The notes beneath the pieces are model-generated. The model was not told where the DNA came from, did not search any database, and worked only from the letters and a program-made list of their open reading frames with translations. The position numbers and the translations under genes were made by a program. Positions 1-8,677 of a DNA stretch of 64,000 nt are shown here, one piece after another. The stretch's first letter is position 1, and every line of letters starts with the position of its first letter. The stretch is from NCBI GenBank assembly GCA_963695375.1, contig OY968767.1, forward strand, positions 1,674,001-1,738,000. Direction: 5' to 3'. The DNA is from JACCVL01 sp963695375 (GTDB lineage Bacteria > Actinomycetota > Actinomycetes > Propionibacteriales > Nocardioidaceae).

Positions 1-662
1 ACGACGTCCGGGCCGCCGACGTCGAAGGCGCGGTTCACCTCGGCAGGCAGCGTGGCGCAGCCGACCAGGTAGCGCAGCACGTCGCGGATCGCGATCGGCT
101 GCAGCCTGCTGTAGACCCACTTCGGGGTGATCATCACCGGCAGCCGCTCGGTGAGGTAGCGCAGCATCTCGAAGCTCGCAGACCCAGACCCGATCACCAC
201 GGCGGCCCGCAGCACCGCGGCCGGGACCGACGACTGGAGCAGGATCTCCCCGACCCGCTCCCGGGAGGCCAGGTGCGTGCTGAGTGGCTCGTCCCGGGGC
301 GCGAGGCCGCCGAGGTAGACCAACCGGCTCACGGCCGCATCGGCAGCCGCGTCGGCGAAGCCCTGCGCGATCCGCGCCTCAGTGTCGGCGAAGTCCGACC
401 CGCTGCCGATCGAGTGCAGCAGGTAGTAGCCCACGTCGACGCCGTCCAGGGCCTTGCGCACTGCCTCCGGGTCGGTCGCGTCCGCGACGGCGACCTCGAC
501 GTCGCCGGCCCACGGGTGGCCGCGCACCCGCCGCTCGTCCCTGACCATCACCCGGACCCGGTGCCCGGCCGCCAACAGCTCCGGAACCAGCCGCCCGCCG
601 ACGTAGCCGGTGGCGCCGGTGACCAGGCAGAGCAACGGCTGGTCGGGCTGCTCGGCGGTCAC
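1..662 (-). CDS. NAD(P)H-binding protein, atypical SDR / NmrA-type (3' end beyond window)
   Basis: Only the first 220 residues are present; the gene runs off the left edge. The GTG start at 662 begins MTAEQPDQPLLCLVTGATGYVGG. The glycine-rich GATGYVGG near residues 16-23 is the dinucleotide-binding loop of extended or atypical short-chain dehydrogenases. Further on are a Tyr-rich segment (VGYYLLHSIGSGSDF) and LVYLGGL, as in YbjT/NmrA-like sugar-nucleotide-epimerase-fold proteins. It lies 46 nt downstream of the MscS gene on the same strand, so it may be co-transcribed with it. The family often works as a redox sensor or oxidoreductase; the substrate cannot be told. Family call good, function open. 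Confidence 0.75.
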   Translation of the reverse strand, partial: MTAEQPDQPLLCLVTGATGYVGGRLVPELLAAGHRVRVMVRDERRVRGHPWAGDVEVAVADATDPEAVRKALDGVDVGYYLLHSIGSGSDFADTEARIAQGFADAAADAAVSRLVYLGGLAPRDEPLSTHLASRERVGEILLQSSVPAAVLRAAVVIGSGSASFEMLRYLTERLPVMITPKWVYSRLQPIAIRDVLRYLVGCATLPAEVNRAFDVGGPDV

Positions 663-708
663 CCGGCCATCGTCCCTGCTCGGGCGCGGCAGCGCCGACC
701 GGGGTGCG

Positions 709-1761
709 TCAGGCTCCGCCGGCGGCGCCAGCCACCGGGTCGGTGCCGGTGCCGTCGGGGGACCCCTCCGGATCGACCAGCGGTTCGCCCTGGCGCATCC
801 ACACCACCCGCTGCGGGAACGGGATCTCGATGTTCAGCTCGTCGAAGCGGTCCTTGATCCGTTCGCGCAGCTCGCGGGCGACGTTCCACTGCTCCAGGGG
901 GGCGGTCTTGAGCACCACGCGCACCACGATCGAGTCGGGGTCCCAGCGCTCCACTCCCCACACCTCGGGCTCCTCGAGGATGATCGAGCGGTAGTCCGGG
1001 TCCTCGTAGAGCACGTGCGCGGTGTCCTTCAAGATGCCGCGGATCCGGCCGAGGTCCTCGCCGTACGCGACCGGGATGTCCAGGACGGTCCGCGACCAGT
1101 TCTGGCTCATGTTCCCGACCCGGCTCACCTCGCCGTTGCGCACGTACCAGACGGTCCCGTTGACGTCACGCAGCCGGGTCACGCGGAGACCGACCGCCTC
1201 GACCGAGCCGGTCGCCTCGCCGATGTCGATGACGTCACCGACGCCGTACTGGTCCTCGAGGATCATGAACACGCCGGACAGGAAGTCGGCCACCAGGCTC
1301 TGGGCACCGAAACCGAGGGCGACGCCGAGGATCCCGGCACTGGCGATCAGCGGGCCGATGTCGTAGCCGAGCTCCGAGATCGCCATGAAACCGACGACCG
1401 TGAACAGCACGCCGGTGGCGATCGACTTCAGCAGCGACCCCATCGTGTTGGCGCGCTGCTCGCGGCGCTCGAAGTTGGCCTTGTTCGCGAGCGAGAGCTT
1501 CTCCGCGGACTTGCCCCGCTGGAGCACGCCGGGCACGGTGCCGACCGCGGCCTTGCGCGTGATCCGGTCGATCACCCGGTGCAGCAGCCAACGGGCCAGG
1601 AAGCCCACGACCAGCAGTCCGACGATCGCGGCCGGCTTGGCGACGAACCACTGCACGGCCTCGGCCGCCGTCTCGTTGCCGGTGTAGGTGTTGACCAGCT
1701 GGCACAGGTCGTCGGAGGTCTCGCAGTCGAGGGTTCCGTCGGCGAAGGGCAGGCTGGACAC
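709..1761 (-). CDS. MscS-family mechanosensitive ion channel
   Basis: This 350-residue membrane protein should open under membrane tension and release osmolytes on hypo-osmotic shock. Hydrophobic segments lie at about residues 43-60, 108-130 and 136-168. The last carries the Gly/Ala-rich pore helix (ASAGILGVALGFGAQSLV) typical of MscS TM3. It is followed by the beta-domain motif GVGDVIDIGEATGSVEAVGLRVTRLRD, and a C-terminal alpha/beta domain ends near FPQRVVWMRQ. The GTG start at 1761 has GAGAGG just upstream. The tail after residue 320 is low-complexity (PEGSPDGTGT). Length is normal for the family. The partial epimerase gene follows closely on the same strand. Confidence 0.93.
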   Translation of the reverse strand: MSSLPFADGTLDCETSDDLCQLVNTYTGNETAAEAVQWFVAKPAAIVGLLVVGFLARWLLHRVIDRITRKAAVGTVPGVLQRGKSAEKLSLANKANFERREQRANTMGSLLKSIATGVLFTVVGFMAISELGYDIGPLIASAGILGVALGFGAQSLVADFLSGVFMILEDQYGVGDVIDIGEATGSVEAVGLRVTRLRDVNGTVWYVRNGEVSRVGNMSQNWSRTVLDIPVAYGEDLGRIRGILKDTAHVLYEDPDYRSIILEEPEVWGVERWDPDSIVVRVVLKTAPLEQWNVARELRERIKDRFDELNIEIPFPQRVVWMRQGEPLVDPEGSPDGTGTDPVAGAAGGA

Positions 1762-1855
1762 TGGAGGCCTCTCAGGTGGAGCGCGGGGATGACGTGTCGA
1801 CGCTAGAGACAGACGTCGCCGGCCTCAAACCGCCCCGGCGCGGGCGTGTCACGAT

Positions 1856-3313
1856 TCACCCCGGACGCCGCCCACCGGGCTCGGTGAACGGCGTGGCCGG
1901 GCGCGGCCACCGACCGGTCACGGTGTGGGCCGCCTCCACCTGGGCGGCCAGCCGGAAGACCAGGTCGTCCTCCCCCGGCCGGGCGGCCAGCATCACCCCG
2001 ACCGGGAGGCCGACGGTGGTCCAGTGCAGCGGCAGCGAGATCGCCGGCATCCCCGTGACGTTCCAGATCGCCGTGAACGGCGTGAACCGCTTCTGTGCGG
2101 CGAAGTCACCGGCCGGGTCGGCGTCGTCGCGCAGCCCGCCGACCGGGGCGGGCGGCTCGGCCAGCGTCGGCGTCAGCACGATGTCGTACGGAGCGAGGGT
2201 GCGCAGCAGCGCAGCCGCGGCCTGACGCATCGCGACCAGCGCCTGGGCGTAGCCCGGCCCCGAGACCGCCTGACCGCGTTCGCGCAGCCACCGGGTCAGG
2301 GGCCGCAGCAGCACCTCGCGCTCCGGCGGCAGCGGCCACGAGGCGGCACCCACCGACCAGACCCGCTCGAAGGACTGCACCGTCGACTCGGGCAGCGCCA
2401 GGTCGATGTCCTCGACCCGGTGCCCGAGCCGTTCGAGCAGGGCGGCGGCGTCCTCGTAGCCGCTCAGGACCTCCGGGTCGACCGGCCCGTCGCTGATCGG
2501 AGGGGCGGCGAAGCGGCCGACCCGCAGGCTGCCCGGAGGGCGGTCGCAGTGCGCGAGGAAGGTGTCGCCGGGGGCCAGCGGCGGCGCCCAGCTGGGCTCG
2601 CCGACGGCCGGTCCGGCGATCGCGTCCAGCACGGCGGCCGCGTCGCGGACCGTCCGGGCCAGCGGCCCCGCGATCCCGAGCCCGCTGACGTCCCCGAAGA
2701 TCGGCGCCGAGCTGACCCGGCCCCGGCTGGGCTTCATCCCGACCAGGCCGCACACGCTGGCCGGGATCCGGATCGAGCCGCCGCCGTCGGAGCCCTGGGC
2801 CAGCGGGAGCAGACCGGCCGCGACCGCCGCGGCCGCCCCGCCGGAGGAACCGCCGGCGGAGCGGCGGAGGTCGTACGGAGTCCGTGCGGGCGGTGCCACG
2901 TCCGGCTCGGTGTAGCAGGGTGACCCGAACTCCGGGGTGTTCGTCTTGCCCAGGCTGATCATCCCGGCCCGCTCCATCCGCAGCACGACCTCGTCGGACT
3001 CCCGGGGCACGGTGTCGGCGGTCGCCGCCGAGCCGAAGGTGGTGCGCACCCCGGCAGTGGCGTTCAGGTCCTTGATGCCGGTCGGCACCCCCAGCAGCGG
3101 CGGCGCTGCGGACGGGTCGTCGCGCCACCGGGCGGTGGCCGCTCGGGCGGCCGCGCGTGCGGGGTCATGGGTCACGGTGATGAAGGCGCCCACCGTGTCG
3201 CCGTGCTGGTCGATCCGGTCGAGCAGGTGGTCGACGACCTCGTGCGGTGCGGTGTCCCCGGCGCGGTAGGCCGCGGCCAGGTCGAGCCCGGTCAACTCGT
3301 GCAGCTCGGTCAT
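1856..3313 (-). CDS. Amidase, amidase-signature family
   Basis: A 485-residue hydrolase of amide bonds. The Ser-cisSer-Lys triad is complete: Lys81 (PTGIKDLNA), Ser156 (RSAGGSSGG) and Ser180 (GSDGGGSIRIPAS). The 24-residue spacing between the two serines matches the family. Downstream are GMKPSRGRVS and GPLARTVRDAA, also standard. The substrate is not predictable; relatives include acylamidases and 6-aminohexanoate cyclic-dimer hydrolase types. It is not GatA, since no gatB or gatC is near and the sequence is of the solitary type. The ATG start at 3313 is divergent from the small membrane protein gene at 3379. Confidence 0.92.
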   Translation of the reverse strand: MTELHELTGLDLAAAYRAGDTAPHEVVDHLLDRIDQHGDTVGAFITVTHDPARAAARAATARWRDDPSAAPPLLGVPTGIKDLNATAGVRTTFGSAATADTVPRESDEVVLRMERAGMISLGKTNTPEFGSPCYTEPDVAPPARTPYDLRRSAGGSSGGAAAAVAAGLLPLAQGSDGGGSIRIPASVCGLVGMKPSRGRVSSAPIFGDVSGLGIAGPLARTVRDAAAVLDAIAGPAVGEPSWAPPLAPGDTFLAHCDRPPGSLRVGRFAAPPISDGPVDPEVLSGYEDAAALLERLGHRVEDIDLALPESTVQSFERVWSVGAASWPLPPEREVLLRPLTRWLRERGQAVSGPGYAQALVAMRQAAAALLRTLAPYDIVLTPTLAEPPAPVGGLRDDADPAGDFAAQKRFTPFTAIWNVTGMPAISLPLHWTTVGLPVGVMLAARPGEDDLVFRLAAQVEAAHTVTGRWPRPATPFTEPGGRRPG

Positions 3314-3364
3314 GGCCGCCAGTGTGACCGGGGCCGTCCGCGAGCGACCGGCCGGGCCGAGACC

Positions 3365-3370
3365 GATAAT
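3365..3370 (+). promoter_or_regulatory. -10 box GATAAT, leaderless start
   Basis: GATAAT ends 8 nt before the ATG at 3379. There is no Shine-Dalgarno sequence in the gap, so transcription probably starts at or next to the start codon. No convincing -35 element is visible. Confidence 0.45.
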
Positions 3371-3378
3371 GTGGCCGC

Positions 3379-3765
3379 ATGCATCCGAGCTCTCGTGCCA
3401 TGGCGCGGCTGTCCGTCGCCGCCGCGGTCGTCACGACCCTCGTCGTCGGCTCCGTGGGTTCCGCGTCCTCGGCAGCCGCTGCCGCACCCGTCACCTGGCC
3501 GGACGCCGACGCGCTGCCGCTGCTGCAGGCCCTGCTGCTGTTCGTGGGCGTGCCGCTCGCGATCGTGCTGACGATCTCGCTGCTCGCCGCGGCGCCGGCG
3601 ATCGCCCGCGGCTCGCGGGACCGGCGAGACGGCGCCTCGTGGAGCAAGCCGCTGTGGTTCGGCGGGTCCGAGCCAGAGCTCGGCTCCGGCAGTGCCGAGA
3701 CAGATGCGCCGGGGCGGCGGATGGGTGACCGGACCAGCGGAGGAGGCGCCGGTGCCCGCTGGTGA
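3379..3765 (+). CDS. Small membrane protein with signal-like N-terminus
   Basis: A 128-residue protein I do not recognise by family. Residues 1-36 look like a signal peptide or signal anchor (basic start, hydrophobic core, Ala-rich SSAAAAAP). A second hydrophobic helix lies at about residues 48-72 (LLQALLLFVGVPLAIVLTISLLAAAP), followed by a basic and Ser/Gly-rich cytoplasmic tail. The gene overlaps the DUF5130 gene by 41 nt, which implies translational coupling and a shared role at the membrane. A short membrane gene beside DUF5130 upstream of pepN is also my recollection of the mycobacterial arrangement. No function is assigned. Confidence 0.7.
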   Translation: MHPSSRAMARLSVAAAVVTTLVVGSVGSASSAAAAAPVTWPDADALPLLQALLLFVGVPLAIVLTISLLAAAPAIARGSRDRRDGASWSKPLWFGGSEPELGSGSAETDAPGRRMGDRTSGGGAGARW

Positions 3766-4141
3766 GGTGTTCACGGTCGATCAGCGCCGCGGCATCGAGC
3801 GTGCCCGGGTCGACGCCGAACGCGCCTCGGGGCTGACCTTCCACGTCCGGGTGGGTGCGTGCGACGGCGATCCCCGACCGGTCGCGCAGCGGATCCACGC
3901 ACAGCTGCCGGAGCCGCACTCGGCGGTGCTGCTGATGGTCGACCCGTCCGCACGAGCGCTCGAGGTCGTGACCGGCACCCAGGCCGCCAGCGTCCTGAAC
4001 GACTCGGCCTGCTCACTGGTCGCGCTGTCGATGCAGACCGCCTTCGCGGCCGGGGACCTGGCCGGCGGCATCGTGCACGGGCTCTATCAGCTCGGCGACC
4101 ACGCGCACCGCCCGGACAGCATGCACACCAGACCGCACTGA
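3725..4141 (+). CDS. DUF5130 family protein (TPM-domain-like)
   Basis: From the GTG at 3725 this gives 138 residues. In-frame ATGs upstream (3692, 3704) would deepen the overlap with the preceding gene and add residues not typical of the family. The sequence (FTVDQRRGIERARVDAERAS, VRVG, HSAVLLMVDPSARALEVVTG, LAGGIVHGLYQLGDHA) resembles the TPM-like fold of Rv2468c-type proteins. The position next to pepN matches that neighbourhood. There are no transmembrane helices. The biochemical role is unknown; coupling with the upstream small membrane protein suggests a membrane-associated pair. Confidence 0.72.
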   Translation: MTGPAEEAPVPAGEVFTVDQRRGIERARVDAERASGLTFHVRVGACDGDPRPVAQRIHAQLPEPHSAVLLMVDPSARALEVVTGTQAASVLNDSACSLVALSMQTAFAAGDLAGGIVHGLYQLGDHAHRPDSMHTRPH

Positions 4142-4150
4142 CCGCGTGCG

Positions 4151-6706
4151 TCAGCGGGCGCGGGCGTCGCGGGCCTGGGCGCGTAGTGCCCGGTCCAGGT
4201 CGGCCAGCCCCTCGCCGACCAGCCGGCGCGCCGCCGGGTTGGCCCCGGTGTCGGCGAGCCAGGCGGCCACCCGGTCGCGAGTGGCGGGGTCGACCAGGGC
4301 CGACGGGAACATCCAGGTCAGGATCAGCGTCGCCCGGTAGGTGCCCTTGGCCTCCCACACCGACGCCGCGACGTCGAGGTAGCGCTCGACGTACGGCGCG
4401 AGCAGCTCGGCCTGTCCGGGCTCCTGGAAGGCCAGCGCGATCGACCGCTGGGTCTCGTTCGGCACGTCCTCGCGGACGACGACGTCCTGCCAGGCCTGCT
4501 CCTTGGCCGCGGCGTCCGGCCGGACGGTGCGGGCCGCGGCGGCCTGTTCCTGACCGGCGATGGTGTGGTCACGGGCCAGTTCGTCGGCGATCTCGTCCGC
4601 ACCGAACTCACCGCAGCGGGCCAGCGCCGTCACCAGCGACCAGCGCAGGTCGGTGTCGACGTCCAGCCCCTCCAACACCACCGACCCGTCCAGCAGACCG
4701 CGCAGCGCGTCGGTCGCGGTCGCGGTCCACGCGGCGGCGGCGTAGGCGCGGGTGAACGCCAGCTGGTGGTCGCTGCCCGGCTCGGCCCGCTCGAGCAGGT
4801 CCCGAAGCCCGGACTCCCAGCGGGCCCGCATGGCCGGGCGGTGTGCCGGGTCGGAGTACGTGGTCGCGGCCATCAGCGCCTGCCGGGCCAGCGAGCTGAC
4901 GGCGGTCAGGTCGGTCTCGGTGGCCAGCCCGCGCAGCACCAGCGTGACGTAGTCGTCGGCGGCCATCTCGGCGTCGCGCGTCATGTCCCACGCGGCGCCC
5001 CACACCAGCGCCCGGGGGAGGGACTCGGCGAGGTCGTTGATGCCGTCGACGGCGGTGGCCAGCGAGCGCTCGTCGAGCCGGATCTTGGTGTAGGTCAGGT
5101 CGTCGTCGTTGAGCAGCAGCAGGTCCGGCTGCCGCTCACCGACGAGGTCGGGGACCGGCGTCCGGTCGTCCTGCACGTCCAGCTCGAGCCGGCGGCGGCG
5201 CACCAGCCCGGCTCCCTCCCGGTCGTACAGGCCGATCGCCAGCCGGTGCCGGCGCAGCGTCGGCAGGTGGTCGGCGGCGGTCTGCACGATCGCGAAGGAG
5301 GTGAAGCGCCCGTCCTCGCCGACCTCCAGCTCCGGGTGCATCGTGTTCACCCCGGCGGTCTGCAGCCACTCCTTCGCCCACGAGCCGAGCTCCCGGCCGG
5401 AGGTCTCCTCCAGGGCGCCGAGCAGGTCGGTGAGGTCGGTGTTGCCCCAGGCGTGCCGGCGGAAGTAGGTCCGCAGTCCGGTCACGAACTCGTCCTCGCC
5501 GACCCAGGCCACCAGCTGCCGCAGCGCGGAGGCGCCCTTGGCATAGGTGATGCCGTCGAAGTTCACCTCGACGGCCTCGAGGTCGGTGTTGTCGGCGGCG
5601 ATCGGGTGCGTCGACGGCTGCTGGTCCTGCTTGTACGCCCAGTTCTTGCGGCCGTTGGTGAACCCGGTCCACGCGTCGGCGTACTTCGTCGCCTGGGCGG
5701 AGCTGTGGTGGGCGGCCCACTCGGCGAACGACTCGTTCAGCCACAGGTCGTCCCACCAGCGCATCGTCACCAGGTCGCCGAACCACATGTGCGCCATCTC
5801 GTGCAGGATCGTGTTCGCCCTGCCCTCGTAGGCCGCCTCGGTCTGCCGGCTACGGAACACGTACTCGTCCCGGAAGGTCACCGCACCGGCGTTCTCCATC
5901 GCGCCCATGTTGTACTCCGGCACGAACAGCTGGTCGTACTTGCCGAACGGGTAGGGCATGTCGAACAGCGGCTCGAAGAACCCGAAGCCTGCCTTGGTGA
6001 CCGCGAAGATGTCGTCGGCATCGAGGTGCTCGGCCACTGACTGGCGGCAGTAGACGCCGAGCGGGATCGTCCCGTGCGGGCCGGTGTAGCTGTCGCGCAC
6101 CTCGTGGTAGTCCCCGGCGACCAGCGCGGTGATGTAGGTGGACAGCCGACCCGTCGGGGCGAACCGCCACTCCGAGACGCCGTCGCGAGCCGCGACCTCG
6201 CTCGGCTCGGGGGTGGGGGCGTTGGACACCACGGTCCAGCCGGTGGGGGCGGTGACGTGCAGCTCGAAGGTGCCCTTGAGGTCCGGCTGCTCGAACGTCG
6301 TATAGACCTGCCGGGCGTCCGGAACCTCGAACTGCGTGTACAGGTAGACCCGGTCGTCTGCAGGGTCGACGAAGCGGTGCAGCCCCTCGCCGACCCGGGA
6401 GTAGGTGCAGTCGGCGACCACGCGGAGCACGTTGTCCGCGGCCAGGTCGTCCAGCGCGATCCGGCTGTCGGCGTAGGCAGTGGCCGGGTCCAGGGCGCGC
6501 CCGTTCAGCTCGATCTCGTGCACGGTGGCGTGCACCAGGTCGGCGAAGGTCGACGCTCCGGGCTCGGTGCAGGAGAACCGGATCGTGGTGGTGGAGGGGA
6601 AGGTGGTCGCCGACGCGGCCAGATCGAGCTCGACCTGGTAGGAGTCGACGGCGAGGAGGGCGGCGCGTCGCTGCGCCTCGTCACGGGTCAGGTTCTGGCC
6701 AGGCAT
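4151..6706 (-). CDS. pepN: Aminopeptidase N (M1 zinc metallopeptidase)
   Basis: An 851-residue cytosolic aminopeptidase that removes N-terminal residues from peptides, completing degradation after Clp and other proteases. The substrate-recognition motif GAMEN is at 268-272. Zinc ligands are in HEMAH (His302, catalytic Glu303, His306) with Glu325 18 residues later in NESFAEW. The N-terminal beta domain and C-terminal helical ERAP1-like domain give the full family length. The stop lies 9 nt from that of the convergent DUF5130 gene. pepN next to the nitroreductase, rpiB and nei is a conserved actinobacterial block. Confidence 0.97.
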   Translation of the reverse strand: MPGQNLTRDEAQRRAALLAVDSYQVELDLAASATTFPSTTTIRFSCTEPGASTFADLVHATVHEIELNGRALDPATAYADSRIALDDLAADNVLRVVADCTYSRVGEGLHRFVDPADDRVYLYTQFEVPDARQVYTTFEQPDLKGTFELHVTAPTGWTVVSNAPTPEPSEVAARDGVSEWRFAPTGRLSTYITALVAGDYHEVRDSYTGPHGTIPLGVYCRQSVAEHLDADDIFAVTKAGFGFFEPLFDMPYPFGKYDQLFVPEYNMGAMENAGAVTFRDEYVFRSRQTEAAYEGRANTILHEMAHMWFGDLVTMRWWDDLWLNESFAEWAAHHSSAQATKYADAWTGFTNGRKNWAYKQDQQPSTHPIAADNTDLEAVEVNFDGITYAKGASALRQLVAWVGEDEFVTGLRTYFRRHAWGNTDLTDLLGALEETSGRELGSWAKEWLQTAGVNTMHPELEVGEDGRFTSFAIVQTAADHLPTLRRHRLAIGLYDREGAGLVRRRRLELDVQDDRTPVPDLVGERQPDLLLLNDDDLTYTKIRLDERSLATAVDGINDLAESLPRALVWGAAWDMTRDAEMAADDYVTLVLRGLATETDLTAVSSLARQALMAATTYSDPAHRPAMRARWESGLRDLLERAEPGSDHQLAFTRAYAAAAWTATATDALRGLLDGSVVLEGLDVDTDLRWSLVTALARCGEFGADEIADELARDHTIAGQEQAAAARTVRPDAAAKEQAWQDVVVREDVPNETQRSIALAFQEPGQAELLAPYVERYLDVAASVWEAKGTYRATLILTWMFPSALVDPATRDRVAAWLADTGANPAARRLVGEGLADLDRALRAQARDARAR

Positions 6707-6750
6707 GGCGGAATGGTCGCACGCGCCGGCGGGGGCTTGTCTGGGGCGCC

Positions 6751-6756
6751 TATGAT
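6751..6756 (+). promoter_or_regulatory. -10 box TATGAT, leaderless start
   Basis: TATGAT ends 6 nt before the GTG at 6763, with no ribosome-binding site between. The geometry fits leaderless transcription of the nitroreductase gene and possibly rpiB and nei behind it. Confidence 0.45.
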
Positions 6757-6762
6757 TGAAAA

Positions 6763-7389
6763 GTGAACTTCTCCTCCGCGACCTCCGAGCGCGCCGTCGC
6801 CGACTTCTGGTTCGACCCGATCTGCCCGTGGGCCTGGCTGTCCTCGCGCTGGATGCTCGAGGTCGAGCAGGTGCGCCCGGTGACCACCCGCTTCCACGTG
6901 ATGAGCCTGGCCTACCTGAACGACGGCCGGGATCTCCCGGACTCCTACGCCGAGCTGATGCGGTTCGCCTGGGGACCGGCCCGGGTCTGCGTCGCCGCCG
7001 CCGAGCAGCACGGCGATCATGTGCTCGCCGACCTGTACACCGCGCTGGGCACCCGGTTCCACCCGGGGGAGGCCGAGCGCAGCCGGGTGACGGTCGAGGC
7101 GGCGCTCAGCGACGCGGGACTCCCGGTGAGCCTGGCGGACGCGATGGCGTCGACCGACCACGACGAGGCGCTGAAGAAGTCGCACCACGCCGGCATGGAC
7201 CAGGTCGGCATGGACGTCGGGACGCCGGTCATCGCCGTCGAGGGCACCGCCTTCTTCGGCCCGGTGGTGACCCCCGCCCCCCGTGGTGAGGCTGCGGGGC
7301 GGTTGTGGGACGGCGTCCGGCTGGTCGCCGCCACCCCGGGCTTCTACGAGCTCAAGCGCACCCGTGAGCAGGGTCCGATCTTCGACTGA
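6763..7389 (+). CDS. DsbA-family mycothiol-dependent nitroreductase-like protein (Rv2466c type) with CPWA active site
   Basis: 208 residues with a thioredoxin/DsbA fold. Residues 13-33 (VADFWFDPICPWAWLSSRW) and the later segments KSHHAGMDQVGMDVGTPVI and FFGPVVTPAPRGEAAGRLWDG align with the mycobacterial mycothiol-dependent nitroreductase. That enzyme uses a Cys-Pro-Trp-Cys site. Here the second cysteine is Ala (Cys21-Pro-Trp-Ala24), leaving one cysteine in the motif. Monothiol chemistry with mycothiol is still possible. The GTG start sits behind a -10 box; rpiB follows 22 nt downstream. Confidence 0.85.
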   Translation: MNFSSATSERAVADFWFDPICPWAWLSSRWMLEVEQVRPVTTRFHVMSLAYLNDGRDLPDSYAELMRFAWGPARVCVAAAEQHGDHVLADLYTALGTRFHPGEAERSRVTVEAALSDAGLPVSLADAMASTDHDEALKKSHHAGMDQVGMDVGTPVIAVEGTAFFGPVVTPAPRGEAAGRLWDGVRLVAATPGFYELKRTREQGPIFD

Positions 7390-7411
7390 GTGCTCTGCGA
7401 GACTGCGCCGC

Positions 7412-7873
7412 ATGCGCGTGCACATCGGCTCGGACCATGCCGGCTTCGAGCTCAAGACCCGGCTGGCGCAGTGGCTGGCCGAGCAGGGTCACGAGGTCGT
7501 CGACCACGGCCCGGTCGGCTACGACCCCGACGACGACTACCCGCCGTACTGCGTGGCCACCGGGGAGGCCACCGCGGCGGATCCGGGCAGCCGCGGGGTC
7601 GTGATCGGCGGCTCCGGCAACGGCGAGCAGATCGCGGCCAACAAGGTGGCCGGGATCCGCGCCGCACTGGCGTGGAGCCCGGAGACCGCCCGGCTGGCGC
7701 GCGAGCACAACGACGCCCAGGTGGTCGCGGTCGGCGCCCGCATGCACTCCACGGACGAGGCGATTCACCTGGTGGAGGTGTTCCTCGCCACCGCGTTCAG
7801 CGCCGAGCCCCGGCACCGGAGACGCCTCGACCTGCTCGCGGGCTACGAGCGGAGCCGCGCCGCCGATGCCTGA
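7412..7873 (+). CDS. rpiB: Ribose-5-phosphate isomerase B
   Basis: 153 residues from the ATG at 7412, the first start that gives the family N-terminus MRVHIGSDHAGFELK. It interconverts ribulose-5-phosphate and ribose-5-phosphate in the non-oxidative pentose phosphate pathway. The phosphate loop and active site GGSGNGEQIAANKV carry Glu72 where E. coli RpiB has a catalytic Cys, as in mycobacterial enzymes. The C-terminal RHRRRLDLL is typical. The 3' end overlaps nei by 8 nt, indicating an operon. Confidence 0.95.
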   Translation: MRVHIGSDHAGFELKTRLAQWLAEQGHEVVDHGPVGYDPDDDYPPYCVATGEATAADPGSRGVVIGGSGNGEQIAANKVAGIRAALAWSPETARLAREHNDAQVVAVGARMHSTDEAIHLVEVFLATAFSAEPRHRRRLDLLAGYERSRAADA

Positions 7874-8651
7874 GGGCCATACGCTGCACCGGCTGGCTCG
7901 CGACGTGCGCCGCCGCTTCCGCGGCCAGCCGCTGCGCGTCACCAGCCCGCAGGGCCGGTTCGCCGCCGGGGCCGCACTGCTGGACGGCGGGACCCTGCGC
8001 CGCGCCGAGGCGGTCGGCAAGCACCTGTTCCTTGACGTCGGGACCGGCCGGCACCTGCACGTGCACCTCGGCCTGTTCGGCAAGGTCGCCCTCGGGGACG
8101 CTCCCGCACCGCCGCCGGTGGGAGCGGTCCGGATGCGGATCGAGTCGGCCGCGTCGTACCTCGACCTGCGCGGGGCGACCGCCTGCGAGGTGCTGACGGC
8201 AGCGGAACGGGCCGTCCTGGTGAGCCGGCTCGGCCCCGACCCGCTGCGCCGCGACGCCGACCCCGACCGGGCCTGGACCCGGTTGTCGCGGTCTGCCCGC
8301 CCGGTGGGGGCACTCCTGATGGACCAGGCGGTCGTCGCCGGGGTGGGCAACGTGTTCCGCGCCGAGGTGCTGTTCCGGCACCGGATGTACCCCTATCTGG
8401 CGGGTCGGGAGCTGGACCGGAGCCGCTGGCTGGCGGTGTGGGACGACCTGGGCGGGCTGCTGGCCGACGGTGTCCGTACCGGCCGGATTCGCACCCTGCT
8501 GCCCGAGCACGGGCTACGCCGGCGCACCGGGCCGCGGCACTACGTCTACGGCCGGGCGGGCGAGCCCTGCCTGGTCTGCGGCGGGCCGGTGCGGGTCGAC
8601 GAGCTCGAGGCCCGCCGGCTCTACTGGTGCTCGCGGTGCCAGTCCCGGTGA
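7866..8651 (+). CDS. nei: Fpg/Nei-family DNA glycosylase (endonuclease VIII-like)
   Basis: 261 residues. The N-terminus is MPEGHTLHRLARDVRRRF; after Met removal, Pro1 would be the Schiff-base nucleophile and Glu2 the acid. The His following PEG (PEGHT) is the Nei/Nei1 signature rather than Fpg. A helix-two-turn-helix lies around VVAGVGNVFRAEVLFRH. The zinc finger has Cys235, Cys238, Cys255 and Cys258. The role is base excision of oxidised pyrimidines followed by beta,delta-elimination. The 8-nt overlap with rpiB is conserved synteny with Rv2465c-Rv2464c. Confidence 0.95.
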   Translation: MPEGHTLHRLARDVRRRFRGQPLRVTSPQGRFAAGAALLDGGTLRRAEAVGKHLFLDVGTGRHLHVHLGLFGKVALGDAPAPPPVGAVRMRIESAASYLDLRGATACEVLTAAERAVLVSRLGPDPLRRDADPDRAWTRLSRSARPVGALLMDQAVVAGVGNVFRAEVLFRHRMYPYLAGRELDRSRWLAVWDDLGGLLADGVRTGRIRTLLPEHGLRRRTGPRHYVYGRAGEPCLVCGGPVRVDELEARRLYWCSRCQSR

Positions 8652-8665
8652 CCTGCGCCGACGGC

Positions 8666-8671
8666 TAGGGT
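8666..8671 (+). promoter_or_regulatory. -10 box TAGGGT, leaderless start
   Basis: TAGGGT ends 6 nt before the GTG at 8678. The distance and the lack of a ribosome-binding site suggest a leaderless transcript for the phosphatase, independent of nei. Confidence 0.45.
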
Positions 8672-8677
8672 CGGCGC

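Noticed and set aside
1856..3313. gatA (glutamyl-tRNA amidotransferase subunit A)
   Set aside because: The amidase triad is shared, but gatB/gatC are absent and the sequence outside the signature is of the solitary amidase type.
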